Below, one piece after another: positions 21,420 through 31,665 of a stretch of 64,000 nt of DNA; the first letter of the stretch is position 1, and the number at the start of each line of letters is the position of its first letter. The position numbers and the translations under genes were made by a program. The notes below the pieces were generated by a model, which was not told the DNA's origin, did not search any database, and saw only the letters and a list, made by a program, of their open reading frames with translations. The DNA is from Mycoplasmataceae bacterium (GTDB lineage: Bacteria > Bacillota_I > Bacilli_A > Mycoplasmatales > Mycoplasmoidaceae), in NCBI GenBank assembly GCA_031265955.1, contig JAISBY010000010.1, positions 186,001 through 250,000 on the forward strand. The letters run 5' to 3'.

Positions 21420-21472
21420 TAAAATCATGGGTTGAGGCTGTTAAAAACTTACTCACCATGATTTTTTCTTTT
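21420..21472 (+). terminator. Intrinsic terminator
   Basis: AAAATCATGG and TGAG pair with CTCA and CCATGATTTT around a 15-nt loop, followed by TTCTTTT. It ends the 20.6-21.4 kb cluster. Confidence 0.85.
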
Positions 21473-21563
21473 CCTACATTTTTGATTATCGTCATAAATT
21501 AAATGGATGCGAACTTCAATCAGATTTGACAAGTGAAGTTTGAATTTTATATAATAAATTGCC

Positions 21564-22211
21564 GTGAAAAATAATCGTTTAGATTGGATTATTAAAGAAA
21601 TCAAAACGAACGGCACAGTGATTGATGTAGGGAGTGATCACGCCCAACTAGCAATTAAGTTGTTAACTCGAAGAAAAGCAAAGCATGTTTACAATATTGA
21701 AGCTAACAAGAATCCATACCAGGTTACTATCAAGAATCTGCGAAATAAAGGGTTGATAGATAAAACAACAAATATTTTGGGCGATGGACTAAAGACATCA
21801 ATAATTAACGAGAAAGTTGACTATTGTGTAATTGCTGGTATGGGTGCTAAAAATATCATCAATATTTTGAAAGAAAAAAATAAGAGAATCAAAATTGATA
21901 ATTTTATATTAGTTCCCAATAATCATGTAAATGTTTTAAGAGCATATTTAAAGAAGATAAAATATCGGGCTAAATTCGAGCGGATTATTGAAGATAAAGA
22001 TTATTACTATTCACTAATAGTGTCTTCACTAACAGAAGGATTGCCTATTAAGACTAAAAAAGATATTTATTTTGGTCCTTATAACTTAATTCATCCATCT
22101 AAGACACTCAAATGTATGAATCAAAAACGCTTAAACTACATTGAAAAACATAAAATCCACTTACACAATCAACAAATTAATCAAGAATTAAAAATGCTAA
22201 AAGAAAGTTAA
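21564..22211 (+). CDS. trmK: tRNA (adenine(22)-N1)-methyltransferase
   Basis: A 215-residue class I SAM methyltransferase modifying A22 of tRNA. Motifs: GTVIDVGSDHAQLAI (SAM loop), YNIEANKNPY, ILGDGLKT and CVIAGMGAKNIINIL, then LVPNNHVNVLRAYL, the TrmK/YqfN pattern. The start is a GTG at 21564, 7 nt after TATAATAAATT, another near-leaderless gene. It is followed 4 bp later by a NIF3 gene, the same order as in Bacillus and other mollicutes. Confidence 0.9.
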   Translation: MKNNRLDWIIKEIKTNGTVIDVGSDHAQLAIKLLTRRKAKHVYNIEANKNPYQVTIKNLRNKGLIDKTTNILGDGLKTSIINEKVDYCVIAGMGAKNIINILKEKNKRIKIDNFILVPNNHVNVLRAYLKKIKYRAKFERIIEDKDYYYSLIVSSLTEGLPIKTKKDIYFGPYNLIHPSKTLKCMNQKRLNYIEKHKIHLHNQQINQELKMLKES

Positions 22212-22215
22212 CAAA

Positions 22216-22977
22216 ATGAAAATTATCGAAATCGACAAAATTATTACTAATACTTACCCATTAAAACAACAAGAGGAATGAGACGAATCTGGTTTTCGTT
22301 ATTTAACTAGCAAATCTGCTGATGTGAACGGAGTATTTGTTTGTTTAGATTTAACTAAAGAAATAATTGAATTAGCTCATAAAGCTGAAATCAACTTTAT
22401 CATCAGTCATCATCCTATATTTCTAAAGAATAAAGATATTAAACCTACAAAATATGAACTAGAAATGCTAAAACTTCTAAAGGAATATCAAATTAGCTTT
22501 GCAAGTTATCATACTAACGTTGACAATTCTCTTGATGGTATTAATATGTACGTGGCAAAACAATTAAGTTTGCATCAAATTAAAAACATTCCTGGAACAG
22601 GAATTGTAACTGGTAGGATCAATTTTGCTTATCGTCCAAAAGTATTTGCATCAACTATGAAAAATACTTTTGACTTAGAGAGAATTATTTATACTAGTGA
22701 TGACCAAGTTAGAAATATTGCTATTTGCGCAGGAGCGGGCTTTGATATTTTTAAAGAAAACCTAGCAAAATTTAAAGGTATTGATTTATTTGTTACTGGC
22801 GATGTCAAATGGCATGATTGACAATTTGCTAAATTACATGATATGAATGTAATGGACGTTGGACATGATTTAGAAAACACCTTTATTGAAATAATTACTA
22901 AATTAATTAATGAAAATGTTAAATTACTAAAAATTCAAAACTTGGTTAACAAACAAGATATTAAAATCGTAATTTAA
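22216..22977 (+). CDS. NIF3/DUF34 family metal-binding protein
   Basis: A 253-residue protein with the NIF3 signature: VFVCLDLTKEIIELA, INFIISHHPIF (metal-binding His-His), ASYHTNVDNSLDG (His, Asp) and the C-terminal DVKWHDWQFA...VMDVGHDLENTF. Often annotated as GTP cyclohydrolase 1 type 2 homolog; the true role is unsettled. Two TGA tryptophans. The last 4 bp overlap the convergent gene at 22974. Confidence 0.9.
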
Positions 22978-23402
22978 ATTTTTAATAGATTAATTCCAAC
23001 TTCCTTGTCAAAATAACGAGGAAGTTTTTTATTTACTTTGGTTAAGAAAATTTCACAAGTGACTGAGATAATTGCATTATTTAAATGTCCTCCCTTGACA
23101 ATTAGTGAATGGTCACTTACATTAATGTGAGCATGTAAGTAGATTTGATTATTCAAGGTGGATATATTTCCTGTTAAACTAGTAATTTCTAATGCGTCTT
23201 TTAAAGTGTGTGAATTATATTTTTTAGTCTTATCATCAAAAATACCAAGAGTTATATTATTAGTAGCTCCGATTCCTGAAAAATAACCACTATTAATTTT
23301 TTGCGAAGCACAAAATAGCTGTAATGACTTAATGATTTCATCGCCTCGTTCTAATTTTAGACAATATTGATTGTTTGATATCTTTAAATATTTCATATTC
23401 AA
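22974..23402 (-). CDS. PPC/DUF296 domain protein
   Basis: A 142-residue single-domain protein. The DUF296 pattern is visible: CASQKINSGYFSGIGATNNITLG, then YLHAHINVSDHSLIVKGGHLNNAIISVTCEIFL with the His-x-His and GGHL motifs. In plants the domain accompanies AT-hooks; free-standing bacterial forms are of unclear function. Two ATG codons (23402 and 23396) are possible. It follows thiT on the opposite side of a 16-bp gap and shares its strand. Confidence 0.85.
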   Translation of the reverse strand: MNMKYLKISNNQYCLKLERGDEIIKSLQLFCASQKINSGYFSGIGATNNITLGIFDDKTKKYNSHTLKDALEITSLTGNISTLNNQIYLHAHINVSDHSLIVKGGHLNNAIISVTCEIFLTKVNKKLPRYFDKEVGINLLKI

Positions 23403-23417
23403 ATATTAATTCAATTT

Positions 23418-23996
23418 TTATGGATTTGCTTCATTTAATTTTTGTAATGGTTTATAGATAATGATGGAAATCGGTAAAGCTACAGTCAAAGTAATGCCGT
23501 AGATGGGTAAATTGAAAATAAAACTTCCATATCAATTATTAGGTGTTCATCACAGCACTCCGGCAATTGTATGAATAAATAACTTTAGAAAAATTAATGA
23601 AATCATTAATAAACTAAAGGAAACGATTTGCATTATTGTTGAAAACATTTTGTTTTGATTTCTTTTTAATAAATTTACTAATTTGTCAAATCAAATAAAG
23701 GGAACGAAAATATATAAAGCAAGAATGTATTCTAGCAATAGGTCTCAAAAATTAATTATTGTTGGCGGAATAACTAATAATAGTCAAGGTGTACTAAATC
23801 AAAACATTCATTTTCATTTAATATCTTTAATTAACATCATCCCATAAACATATCCCGTTATGTAGAGTTCTAACCCATATCCGTTAATGATGGGGATAAA
23901 GTAAAATATAACTTTTAGTATTAATGTAATACTCATTAGAATGCCAGTTAGAGTTAATCAATATACTTGACTCTTATTAGTTTGTTGGGTTGGCAT
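23418..23996 (-). CDS. thiT: Thiamine ECF transporter S component
   Basis: A 192-residue membrane protein with about six hydrophobic helices and ten TGA tryptophans, which hide it completely under the standard code. The LKLFIHTIAGVLWW segment matches the ThiT HTIAGxxxW thiamine-binding region. A TPP riboswitch lies directly upstream on the same strand, which strongly supports thiamine uptake. ECF transporters in mollicutes share one EcfA/A'/T module encoded elsewhere. AAAGGA eight bases upstream of the ATG lies inside the riboswitch expression platform. Confidence 0.9.
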
Positions 23997-23997
23997 A

Positions 23998-24033
23998 TAA
24001 AAATCCTTTCATAAACTCATTACGAAAGGATTT
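23998..24033 (-). promoter_or_regulatory. Riboswitch expression platform: hairpin holding the thiT ribosome site
   Basis: AAATCCTTTC pairs with GAAAGGATTT around a 13-nt loop and runs into a T run, directly before the thiT ATG. The 3' arm contains GAAAGGA, the ribosome site. The hairpin can therefore act as a terminator, as an RBS sequester, or both, when TPP is bound. Confidence 0.75.
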
Positions 24034-24042
24034 ATTCAAAAT

Positions 24043-24136
24043 ATTGAACTCCCTCCGCGAGCATTACCTCGATCAGGTTAAATAGGGTGTTTCTCAACCA
24101 ATCTTACGATTAGTACCCCTGTTGAACATTTTCAAT
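24043..24136 (-). ncRNA. TPP riboswitch (THI element)
   Basis: Read on the minus strand the segment has the conserved aptamer blocks ACAGGGGT, TTGAGAAACACCC, AACCTGATC, GGTAATGCTCGCGGAGGGA, with a closing stem ATTGAA/TTCAAT. These are the hallmark TPP-aptamer sequences (CTGAGA-type, ACCTGAT, GCGGAGGGA). It controls thiT. Its 5' end abuts the CCA end of tRNA-His with no spacer. Confidence 0.93.
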
Positions 24137-24213
24137 GGGGCGTCTAATGGGACTTGAACCCATGAGTGCCTGAGTCACAGTCAGGTGCGTTAGCCAGCTT
24201 CGCCATAGACGCC
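24136..24213 (-). tRNA. tRNA-His (GUG), CCA encoded
   Basis: Full cloverleaf with anticodon GTG in a CCTGA/TCAGG stem, T-arm GGGTTCAAGTCCC, and the histidine-specific extra G-1 paired with C73, followed by encoded CCA. A -10 TATAAT lies at 24235-24230. The 3' CCA runs straight into the TPP riboswitch, so both are probably on one transcript. Confidence 0.96.
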
Positions 24214-24247
24214 ATTTGGTTAGGAGAGTATTATAAACCAAGTATAT

Positions 24248-24649
24248 TTATTGATGAATGTTTAATATTTTAATTTTGTTGCAACGAAATTCAATTAGGT
24301 CTTTATCGCCTGTTAGAACGGCATCCATATTGCCGCAAATCGCGGCATCTAATATGCGATCATCTTTCTTATCTCTTGTATGACAAAGGTATTTTTGCTT
24401 CGGAATGGAATTGATAACTTTAAAATTCATACCAAAGGCAATTCTTTCAATATCTCTAGTAATTCTTTCGAAGCCAATAACTGTATTGACTTTACTTTTT
24501 TTATACATTATTTCTTTAAGTTCCTCTAAAACATATGGGCAAAGGTACAAATCGTTTTTAGATTGGTAATATCTTATTAATTGATTAATATGTCCTTGAG
24601 GTCAATTGATGAAGGAATACAAAATATTAGTGTCTAATAATATTTTCAT
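24248..24649 (-). CDS. PIN-domain ribonuclease toxin
   Basis: A 133-residue PIN protein with the acidic site residues visible: MKILLDTNILYS (first Asp), VLEELKEI (Glu), DDRILDAAICG (Asp-Asp) and LTGDKDLIEF (Asp). One TGA tryptophan (FINWPQGH). The start codon overlaps the stop of the upstream RelB/DinJ-like gene (TAATG), the usual toxin-antitoxin coupling. Predicted to cleave RNA when free of its antitoxin. Confidence 0.85.
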
Positions 24650-24972
24650 TATATTTTTCCTGTCTTTCTGAATCTTATTGCGTCTTCCATGGCTTTAAAT
24701 TCATCATCATCACTATAACCAAACATTTTTCTGAGTTCCTTAGCATCTTTTGCTAATTCTTGCATAGTACGATTAAATTTTTTATTTCTAATATTTCGTA
24801 GATTTTGTTCTTCATTAATCCCGATATTAAACGGAATTCTTTGTTCTTGAATCGTTTTTTTAATGAAACTATTCAATAATGACGAAATGGAAATCCCTAT
24901 CGTTTCAGCAAATATTTCAAGTCTTTTTTTATCTTCAGCGCTAGCTTTGAAATTAATTGTTACACTATTCAT
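24649..24972 (-). CDS. RelB/DinJ-type ribbon-helix-helix antitoxin
   Basis: A 107-residue protein. The N-terminus MNSVTINFKASAEDKKRLEIFAETIGISISSLLNSFIKKTI has the DinJ-like ribbon-helix-helix order: strand, helix, turn, helix. An IPFNI motif follows, also typical of DinJ. The C-terminal half is charged and would wrap the toxin. It overlaps the PIN gene by one base and probably represses their shared promoter. Confidence 0.82.
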   Translation of the reverse strand: MNSVTINFKASAEDKKRLEIFAETIGISISSLLNSFIKKTIQEQRIPFNIGINEEQNLRNIRNKKFNRTMQELAKDAKELRKMFGYSDDDEFKAMEDAIRFRKTGKI

Positions 24973-25145
24973 AATAAAATGGTATAGTCAAAAATATTTC
25001 TTTTTATATAAAAATAACTAACAATTTAGTTGCGTTTTTAAACTGGCAATGGCAATAATGTTGTTATAATTGGTACTAGTAAAAACGATTTTACTTAATA
25101 AATTATTTAATTATTTTATTTGGTATTAATTGTTATAGGTATTTC

Positions 25146-25700
25146 ATGCAAATGGATAAGAAGTTAATAGTTCATGCATACAAGTTCGACGGTAAACTTT
25201 ATCGAACTTGAGAGTTTCCTAATGTTATTGAAGAAAACGATAAATACATTTGTGTTAATCTATTGAATACTCGTGTTATTACAGCGGATGATGCCACCAC
25301 CAACAGATTCTTTCACAGTAAACTTAAACGTCCCACGATTTGATATTTTTTTAAAGACGAATGATACAACATGATTGTTTCCAAAAAAAGTAATAAGTAT
25401 TATTACTATATCAATATTGCTAGCCCGTACATTGTTGAGGATGAGATAATAAAATACATTGACTTTGACTTAGATTATCGTATCCCTGATGCTCATTCAT
25501 CCAAAATTAATTTGCTAGATGTTAATGAATTTAATGAGCATAAAGTGAAATATCAATATCCTGAGAAGTTGATTAAAAAAATTGAGTTAGTTAAACAGGA
25601 AGTTTTAAATAAATTTAACCAGCATGCATTTGATCAATATTTAAATTATGATTTAATTTATCGTCAAAATAATAAAGGGAAAAATGAGCGAACTAAATAA
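25146..25700 (+). CDS. DUF402 family protein
   Basis: A 184-residue protein with the DUF402 layout. A beta-rich start (HAYKFDGKLYRTWEFPNVI) leads to IWYFFKDEWYNMIVSKKSNKYYYYINIASPYIVEDEIIKYIDFDLDYRI, which carries the conserved D-D-D/E metal-type residues. Members act as nucleoside tri-/diphosphatases in Firmicutes. Three TGA tryptophans hide the N-terminal third under the standard code. ATG 25146 has AGGT five bases upstream; an ATG two codons later is an alternative. Overlaps the next gene by 17 bp. Confidence 0.82.
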
Positions 25701-26430
25701 ATATTATCAGGAAACATTGAAAAAAATTGACACTTTAGTTCGTGATAAACAATATATTGAAGCTTTTGAAATTGTAAGCCAAGAGATAGCCTCGCCCTAT
25801 ATTCCAATGGAATTTGTGGAAAGGTTTGAACAACTGTATGTTGATCTTAACAAGATTGTGATGGTTAATCAAATTAAAGATAAATATAACAATATGTCAA
25901 AAATGGAAATGTTGGGTAAAGTTTATGATGGAAAAAAGTTTGATTTAAACCTTTTAAGTTACTTGTTAGGGAAATTTCATAAAGAAATAGACCAAATTGA
26001 TTTGCAATATCTCAATAAAATTTTTTTAGATAAGCACGTCTCTAATGCCGAAAAAATATTTGCATTAGAACAATTAAAACTTTCCGATATACCATATACA
26101 TTTGATTTTTTTAATAATGTTTTAAATAAACAATTTAAAGCAAGCACCAATAGTCAATTCGAATATCATACCCACCCATATTTTTCTATCGTTAAGAAAA
26201 AGACAGAAAATATTTTAATGAAAGATCCGTCTTTAGCGACATTATGTAATGAACTATTGGTAGTAATTTATGAGTATTATTTTGGCAGTCAACCGTCTTA
26301 CGAAGTCAATGTATTAGCTGATAAATTAACTAGATATGTACGCACTTATTTTGAACCAGCATATAAACCCGAGCCTGAATTTAAAACCTGAATCGATAAC
26401 ATTATGGGTGCGAAAAAAATATTGAACTAA
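25684..26430 (+). CDS. Helical protein, mycoplasma-type conserved hypothetical
   Basis: A 248-residue soluble protein made of amphipathic helices resembling tetratricopeptide-like packing (YYQETLKKIDTLVRDKQYIEAFEIVSQE is a TPR-type helical pair). Near the middle is a FEYHTHPYFSIV segment. A TGA tryptophan near the end adds 13 residues. Genes of this kind follow DUF402 genes in other mollicutes as far as I recall (DUF3196), unverified. Coupled to the upstream gene by a 17-bp overlap. Confidence 0.75.
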
Positions 26431-26464
26431 TATATAATCATCATATAAATTGAGAGGAATACAT

Positions 26465-26611
26465 ATGGCGACTAAAAAAACAAAACAAAATAATTCAGTT
26501 GAATCTTATTTAAAATCGATTAGAGATGAATTATTTATTTTAAATAAAACATTGATTAGATACACTGATTTCAAAATGCAAATGATGAAAAAGTGTTGCA
26601 ATAAAAAATAA
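26465..26611 (+). CDS. Small basic protein, 48 residues
   Basis: A short ORF (MATKKTKQNNSVESYLKSIR...) with GAGAGGA 7 bases before its ATG and TATAAT near 26432-26437. Lysine-rich, ending in a CCNKK tail with paired cysteines. No family recognised. Good promoter and ribosome site support it. Confidence 0.55.
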   Translation: MATKKTKQNNSVESYLKSIRDELFILNKTLIRYTDFKMQMMKKCCNKK

Positions 26612-26672
26612 ATACAAGCATAAAAATATCTATATAAATTTGTAATTTCTTAATATATGATATTAAGTTGAT

Positions 26673-28235
26673 ATGGATATGGGTAAGACAAAAAGTCCGA
26701 ATAAAGCAATAGCTAAAATTGGACTTTTTTCTTCTATTACTATTTTAATTAGTGCCGTTGTTGGCATTGGAATATTTTTTAAGAACAAAAGTATTTTAAA
26801 TAACAATGACGGAAATGGTTGAGGGGTATTAATTTCATGAATCATTGCAACCGTTATTACCTTGACAACAGCCTTAGCATTTGCAGAAATTATTAGCGCC
26901 GATAAAAAGCATGATGGTTCTGGTTTAGCCGGATGAGCATATAAAATATGCGGACATAAATTCGGACGATTTGTGCTGATCGTTATGCCTTTATTTTATT
27001 TCTTGTTCAAATTGGTAGATACCTCCTTTTTTGCTGGGGAATCAGTATTATTAATCTTTAATAAACCAACACTTAATGGCGACGGGTCAACCACTATGAG
27101 TATTGAACAAGGGGCATGAGTAATTGTATTAATTGCCTATGTTATTATGGTTACTTTTATTTTTGTTAATGCTATTTCAACAAAAGCTGCAAAAGGAATT
27201 TCGTGGGTTGCGACGGTGTGTAAATTTACTCCGCTAATCTTAATTGGTTTTTTAGGTATTATTTTTGGGGCATTAGATGGCTTTAAAAATTCATTTTTTA
27301 AATCTACATCTATTGCAGTAGCTACTACTAATAGTAGTAATTCATCTTCTATTTCAGTTTTAGGAATATTTGCATCATTACCTGCATTGCTATTTACTTT
27401 TGATTCTTTCTTAACGATAGGAAATGCTGCAACAAATATGGAAAAACCAGAAAAACAAGTTCCTAAAGCTATTTTAATTGGCATTCCTGTCGTCGCAGGT
27501 CTCTATCTATTTGTAACAATTGGCCAATTGTTAACCGGTCAAAGAGATGTTTACGCTTTTTTTGAATATATAGTTCGTCAGGCACATGGTTCGGAAACTA
27601 TAGTCACATCTATTAACATTGTTGTTGGGTGCATTATTATGTTATCGTTATTTGGTTCAGTTAATGCAATGACAATAGGCGCTGTTCGTTCTATTCAAAG
27701 CGGAATAAACAACGGCGACATTATGGGTTCTGATGTATTTAAAAGATTGGGCAAAAATAAACCGTTACGCGCTGGATGTTTGTATGGACTAATAATTGGA
27801 ACGATTTTATGTGGCATAATGGCTATTCCAACCATTGTTTTAAATAGTGATTCAGCCTACGATGGTGTATCTAATTTACCAACATTATTCTTTTTTGTAA
27901 TTTATGCAATGGTTATTCTCTTTGGCTTAATCAATCACTTTAATCACAAAGTGGAAGTTAAGCGAATGTTTATTTATCCTGTCCTTGCTGTTGTTTCAAT
28001 CTTGGGATGCATGTTTGCTTTTGGGTACAATTTATTTTATGAATATTTCATACGTTGTTTCACCGACAATGTTAATGTTAACTGGGGAATGTTTAAAGGG
28101 CAAGCAATTGATCGTCCAATTGCTTCGGCTATAGTTTGAGTAGCATTTATTATTTTCGTGGCGTTACCATTTATCAATGATTTCTGTATTTCTAAAATTC
28201 GTAAAACTAATAATTCAAGATTAATTTGGCAGTAA
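26673..28235 (+). CDS. APC-superfamily amino acid permease
   Basis: A 520-residue transporter with about 12 helices. The first helix carries AVVGIGIFFKNKS, the GxGIF substrate-binding motif of the APC superfamily, and LFTFDSFLTIGNAATNMEKPEKQVPKAILIGIP is the conserved helix 6-7 region. Substrate unknown. A paralog lies at 47257-48843 with the same IGAGIFFKNASIL and EQPHRSS elements. TGA tryptophans occur throughout. It converges on the ezrA-like gene with no gap. Confidence 0.88.
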
Positions 28236-29960
28236 TTAATTAATAGTTATTTTTGATTCTTTCGCCGAAGACAATATGATAGATACAGTTTCAATCATTT
28301 GATCAATAGTATGTTGGTATTCACCTTTCTGATATAAACTCTCTGCGATTGTCAATGATTTGCTAATTTCCTCGTGTTCGTTTCGGTACTTATTCACATA
28401 ATAGATTAATCTTTGCGCATAAATTTTTAAAGTTTGACTATAGGCAGCAGAAGAAATTAATAAACTTGTTTGTTCACGAATTTTACTTAATTCTTCATTA
28501 ACATTTTGGTAATTTTGGAAATAATTTTCAGACAATTGTTGTTGTAATATTTTAATATGCTCAATAATATTTTTTATTGTATCAATACCGTTTTGATCAT
28601 CCTCTTTAAACTGCAATTTTAATCCTAACAATTGTGTTAATGTTAACTTAACATCAGATAATTCATTATTAATAACAATGACGTTTTTATATTTAGTTGC
28701 AATTTCTTCGCTCAAGTTAAATAATAGGAGTTTTCACGATACAATACATTCGCTTAATTCCCTAATTTTATTTAAAAATTCGGTTCTTTGAATTAAACGA
28801 TAATTGGCGAATTCATTTTCTAGATTTTGATAAAAGAAAATAATGTATTTAATATCGGTATTTAAATTAGTTATTTTGTTTATGATTGATCCGTCTTTAG
28901 CGTTTTTAAAATTTTGTTGAATCTTATTGAATGATGTATTTAATTCATTAAATTCTTTAGCTAAAATGCCAATTTGAGCTTTTAAATATTTCATATTTTT
29001 TTGAACTAAAACATTTGTTTGGTCACCAGATTCTATTTTATTTAGTGCACTATTTAATTGTTTAACAGCGATGATGGCATTATTCTTGGCGTCATTAAAA
29101 ATTCCGGCTTTTAAGTTTTTCTCCAACTGAGTAATGTTGCTCGAACCAGTAGCATATGCTGTTTCAATCAAACCGTAATCAGAGCTTGAAAGTATCCTTG
29201 ATGCGGTTTCCATTTCGCTTTTAATGCGTTTCTTTAATGTTTCCAGATACATTAAAACTCGATCTAATGTATACAACTGCGAAGTCATTTTATAGAAAAC
29301 TGATACGCTACTATTTAGATTGTGTAGAAATGTTAATAATTTATCATTATCAAATTTAACAATATATTCTTTGGCTTGAGCAATGTTTTCGTTAATGAAT
29401 TTATAAATGTTGCGAGGAATAGCGTTATTGTAACGTAATGCTAAATTGAAATTATAAAAATGAAGAATATCATCAGTAATTTGACGATATTCAATTAATA
29501 AATCAGATACATTTTTACTATAAGCGGTAGCGGATGATGAAATATTTCGTAAATTATTAACCATTAGTTCACATTTTTTTAAATCGTTTCTAATTTCTTT
29601 AGATAGACGGAAACTTCGCAAGTATAAATAACGAACGTTAATTAAACTTAAGGAAATTATTTTTTGTCGCACTATTTCTAACTGTTTTTCAAATAATGTT
29701 TTCCCGTCGTTAATTTGCGTCATTAAATTTTTAAGCTGAGTATTACTTTTGGCAAGAAGATCCAAATGTTTAAACTTATTTGCTGCTAAGAATTGTGCAA
29801 CTTGATTAAATTTTTCCTGAATTTGATATTGCTGTTGCAATTGGCGACGATGAATGATAAACACAATTGAAAAAAATGCAAAAACAACAATAAAAAAGAT
29901 GCCAATTATTATTAAAGATGTAACGATGGGGTGCATTCCACCAAAATTTGCTAGTAGCAT
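28236..29960 (-). CDS. ezrA: EzrA-like membrane-anchored coiled-coil protein
   Basis: A 574-residue protein formed by two standard-code ORFs joined through a TGA tryptophan (IVS-W-KLL). It has one N-terminal transmembrane helix (residues 14-36) followed by a long helical region with spectrin-like spacing, the architecture and length of EzrA. EzrA modulates FtsZ ring assembly in Firmicutes. Sequence identity cannot be judged by eye; the call rests on topology, length and helical periodicity. The ATG at 29960 has AGGTG just upstream. It follows ackA by 13 bp. Confidence 0.6.
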
Positions 29961-29973
29961 TTACACCTATATT

Positions 29974-31167
29974 CTATTTCTTTTTATTAATAAATTCATT
30001 AACATCTTGAGCGATCATTAATTCCTCGTTAGTTCTAACACAATAAATTGGAAGAGCGCTATTCTTTGCAGAGATTAATTTATAGCTCTCATATTTATTA
30101 TTAATTACTTGCTCATCAAGTTCAAGTGAAATTAATTTAACCTTATCAATTATTTGCTTAACAGTGAACATGCTGTTTTCGCCAACGCCAGCAGTAAATA
30201 CTAATGCATCAATTTTATTTTCTAATTGATTAGCATAATCAACAATATAACGAGCTACACGATTTGCATACATCGTAATAGCTAATATAGCTTTTGAATC
30301 ATTGCTTTCGTATTTAGAAGAAACATCGCGCATATCACTCGAGCCACATAATGCTTGCACGCCAGATTTTTTGTTTAGGATGCTATCAATTTCATCTATT
30401 TTTAATCCTTGTCTTGATAAATAAACTGGGATAGAAGGATCAATATCACCACAACGAGTTCCCATAATTAAACCTTCTAATGGTGTTAATCCCATACTTG
30501 TAGCATAAGATTTATTATCCTTAATAGCACTAATGCTAGCACCATTGCCTAGATGACAAACAATAAGGTTAACACTATTCTTATTTAAAATTTTTTGCAT
30601 TTGTATGGTAATGAAGCGATATGAATTACCATGAAATCCATAACGACGAATCGCATGTTTGCTAGCGACGGTTGGATCAATCGGATAAACATAGTTATGC
30701 TCAGGAATAGTTAAATGGAAGGTATTATCAAAAGATGCAACACTAGTAGCGTGTGGCAATAACTTTTGAAAAATTTCAATTACGGTAAGTTCAGGTTCGT
30801 TGTGTAATGGAGCCAGTTTAATATGTTCACGAATTTTTTCTTTAACTCATGGGGTGGTTTCAACACTTGATTTAATTTCAGCTCCACCTAAAACAGCACG
30901 ATGCCCAATGCCAATAATTTCATTGAAATCAGTAATGATTTGGTTTTTCTTGAGTTGATCTAATACACATTCAATTGCTTTGGTATGATTGGGCATCAGT
31001 GTATTTAATTCCACTTCTTGAGTTTCATTAAATTTCATTTTAAAATAACCATCTACAAAAATTCGTTCACATAGTCCGCTGACAATTACACGATAGTTAT
31101 CCTGTTGAAAGATTTTGAACTTAATCGAACTGCTACCTGCATTTATCACAATAATTTTTTTATTCAT
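29974..31167 (-). CDS. ackA: Acetate kinase
   Basis: A 397-residue enzyme making ATP from acetyl phosphate. The N-terminal INAGSSSIKFKIF, RRYGFHGNSYRFIT, VNLIVCHLGNGASISA, and DALVFTAGVGENS motifs cover the whole ASKHA fold. One TGA tryptophan after VETTP joins the two standard-code ORFs. pta is not in the window. Upstream lies the first structured RNA element on the opposite strand. Confidence 0.97.
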
Positions 31168-31259
31168 ATTTACCTTTTAGTTAAAACTATCAAATTATAT
31201 ATGGATATAAAAATTAACCATTTCAAAAATATTCCTTAAACACGATTACAAATTTTTAG

Positions 31260-31350
31260 TATTATGCGCGCAAGATGGAGTTAATACATACTTAATTTTT
31301 TATGAAAGTAAAAAATTATAGCGCCATGGAATGTGTGCTATACAAGAGGG
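31260..31350 (+). ncRNA. Structured leader RNA element, copy 1
   Basis: This matches the element at 39828-39919 without gaps over 83 nt (56 identical by my count, 53 of 66 outside a variable 17-nt linker). A conserved 5' block TATTATGCGCGCAAGAT is followed by the linker. Hairpin P2 is AATTTTTTA/TAAAAAATT (31294-31317) with loop TGAAAG. Hairpin P3 is ATAGC/GCTAT (31318-31341) enclosing CAT/ATG. The ribosome site GAGGG follows at 31346. Four base pairs differ from copy 2 by double compensatory change. It leads a two-gene unit ending in an LRR lipoprotein. Confidence 0.75.
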
Positions 31351-31354
31351 AAAA

Positions 31355-31657
31355 GTGGCGAAAGATAGTATAAACCGAAAATGAGAAGATATCAAGAAAA
31401 GTGAAAATTATAGAACTATAAGAAGATATAAATTTCATGTGAATAAACAAAACAGCATAATTGAAATTTCTGAAATTAAAAATCAAGACTTAGTTGACAA
31501 GTATTCCAAAATCAAAGGTAAACGTCTTATTTCTAAAGATGAATATTTCTTGGGTTGCAAAGATTGTGTAAACAGAAATATTAAAGGTCCATCTGATTTC
31601 AGTATTGACAATAGGAATAATAGTTATCTTTTTGCCATTCTTAAAAACTTAAAGTAG
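31355..31657 (+). CDS. Small cytosolic protein of an RNA-element operon
   Basis: A 100-residue protein starting at a GTG with GAGGG four bases upstream, inside the end of the RNA element. Sequence (MAKDSINRKWEDIKKSENYR...) is hydrophilic; a CKDC pair lies near residue 69. A TGA tryptophan precedes the standard-code start. No family recognised. It ends 8 bp before the LRR lipoprotein gene, so the two share a transcript. Confidence 0.7.
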
Positions 31658-31665
31658 AGTTTGAC

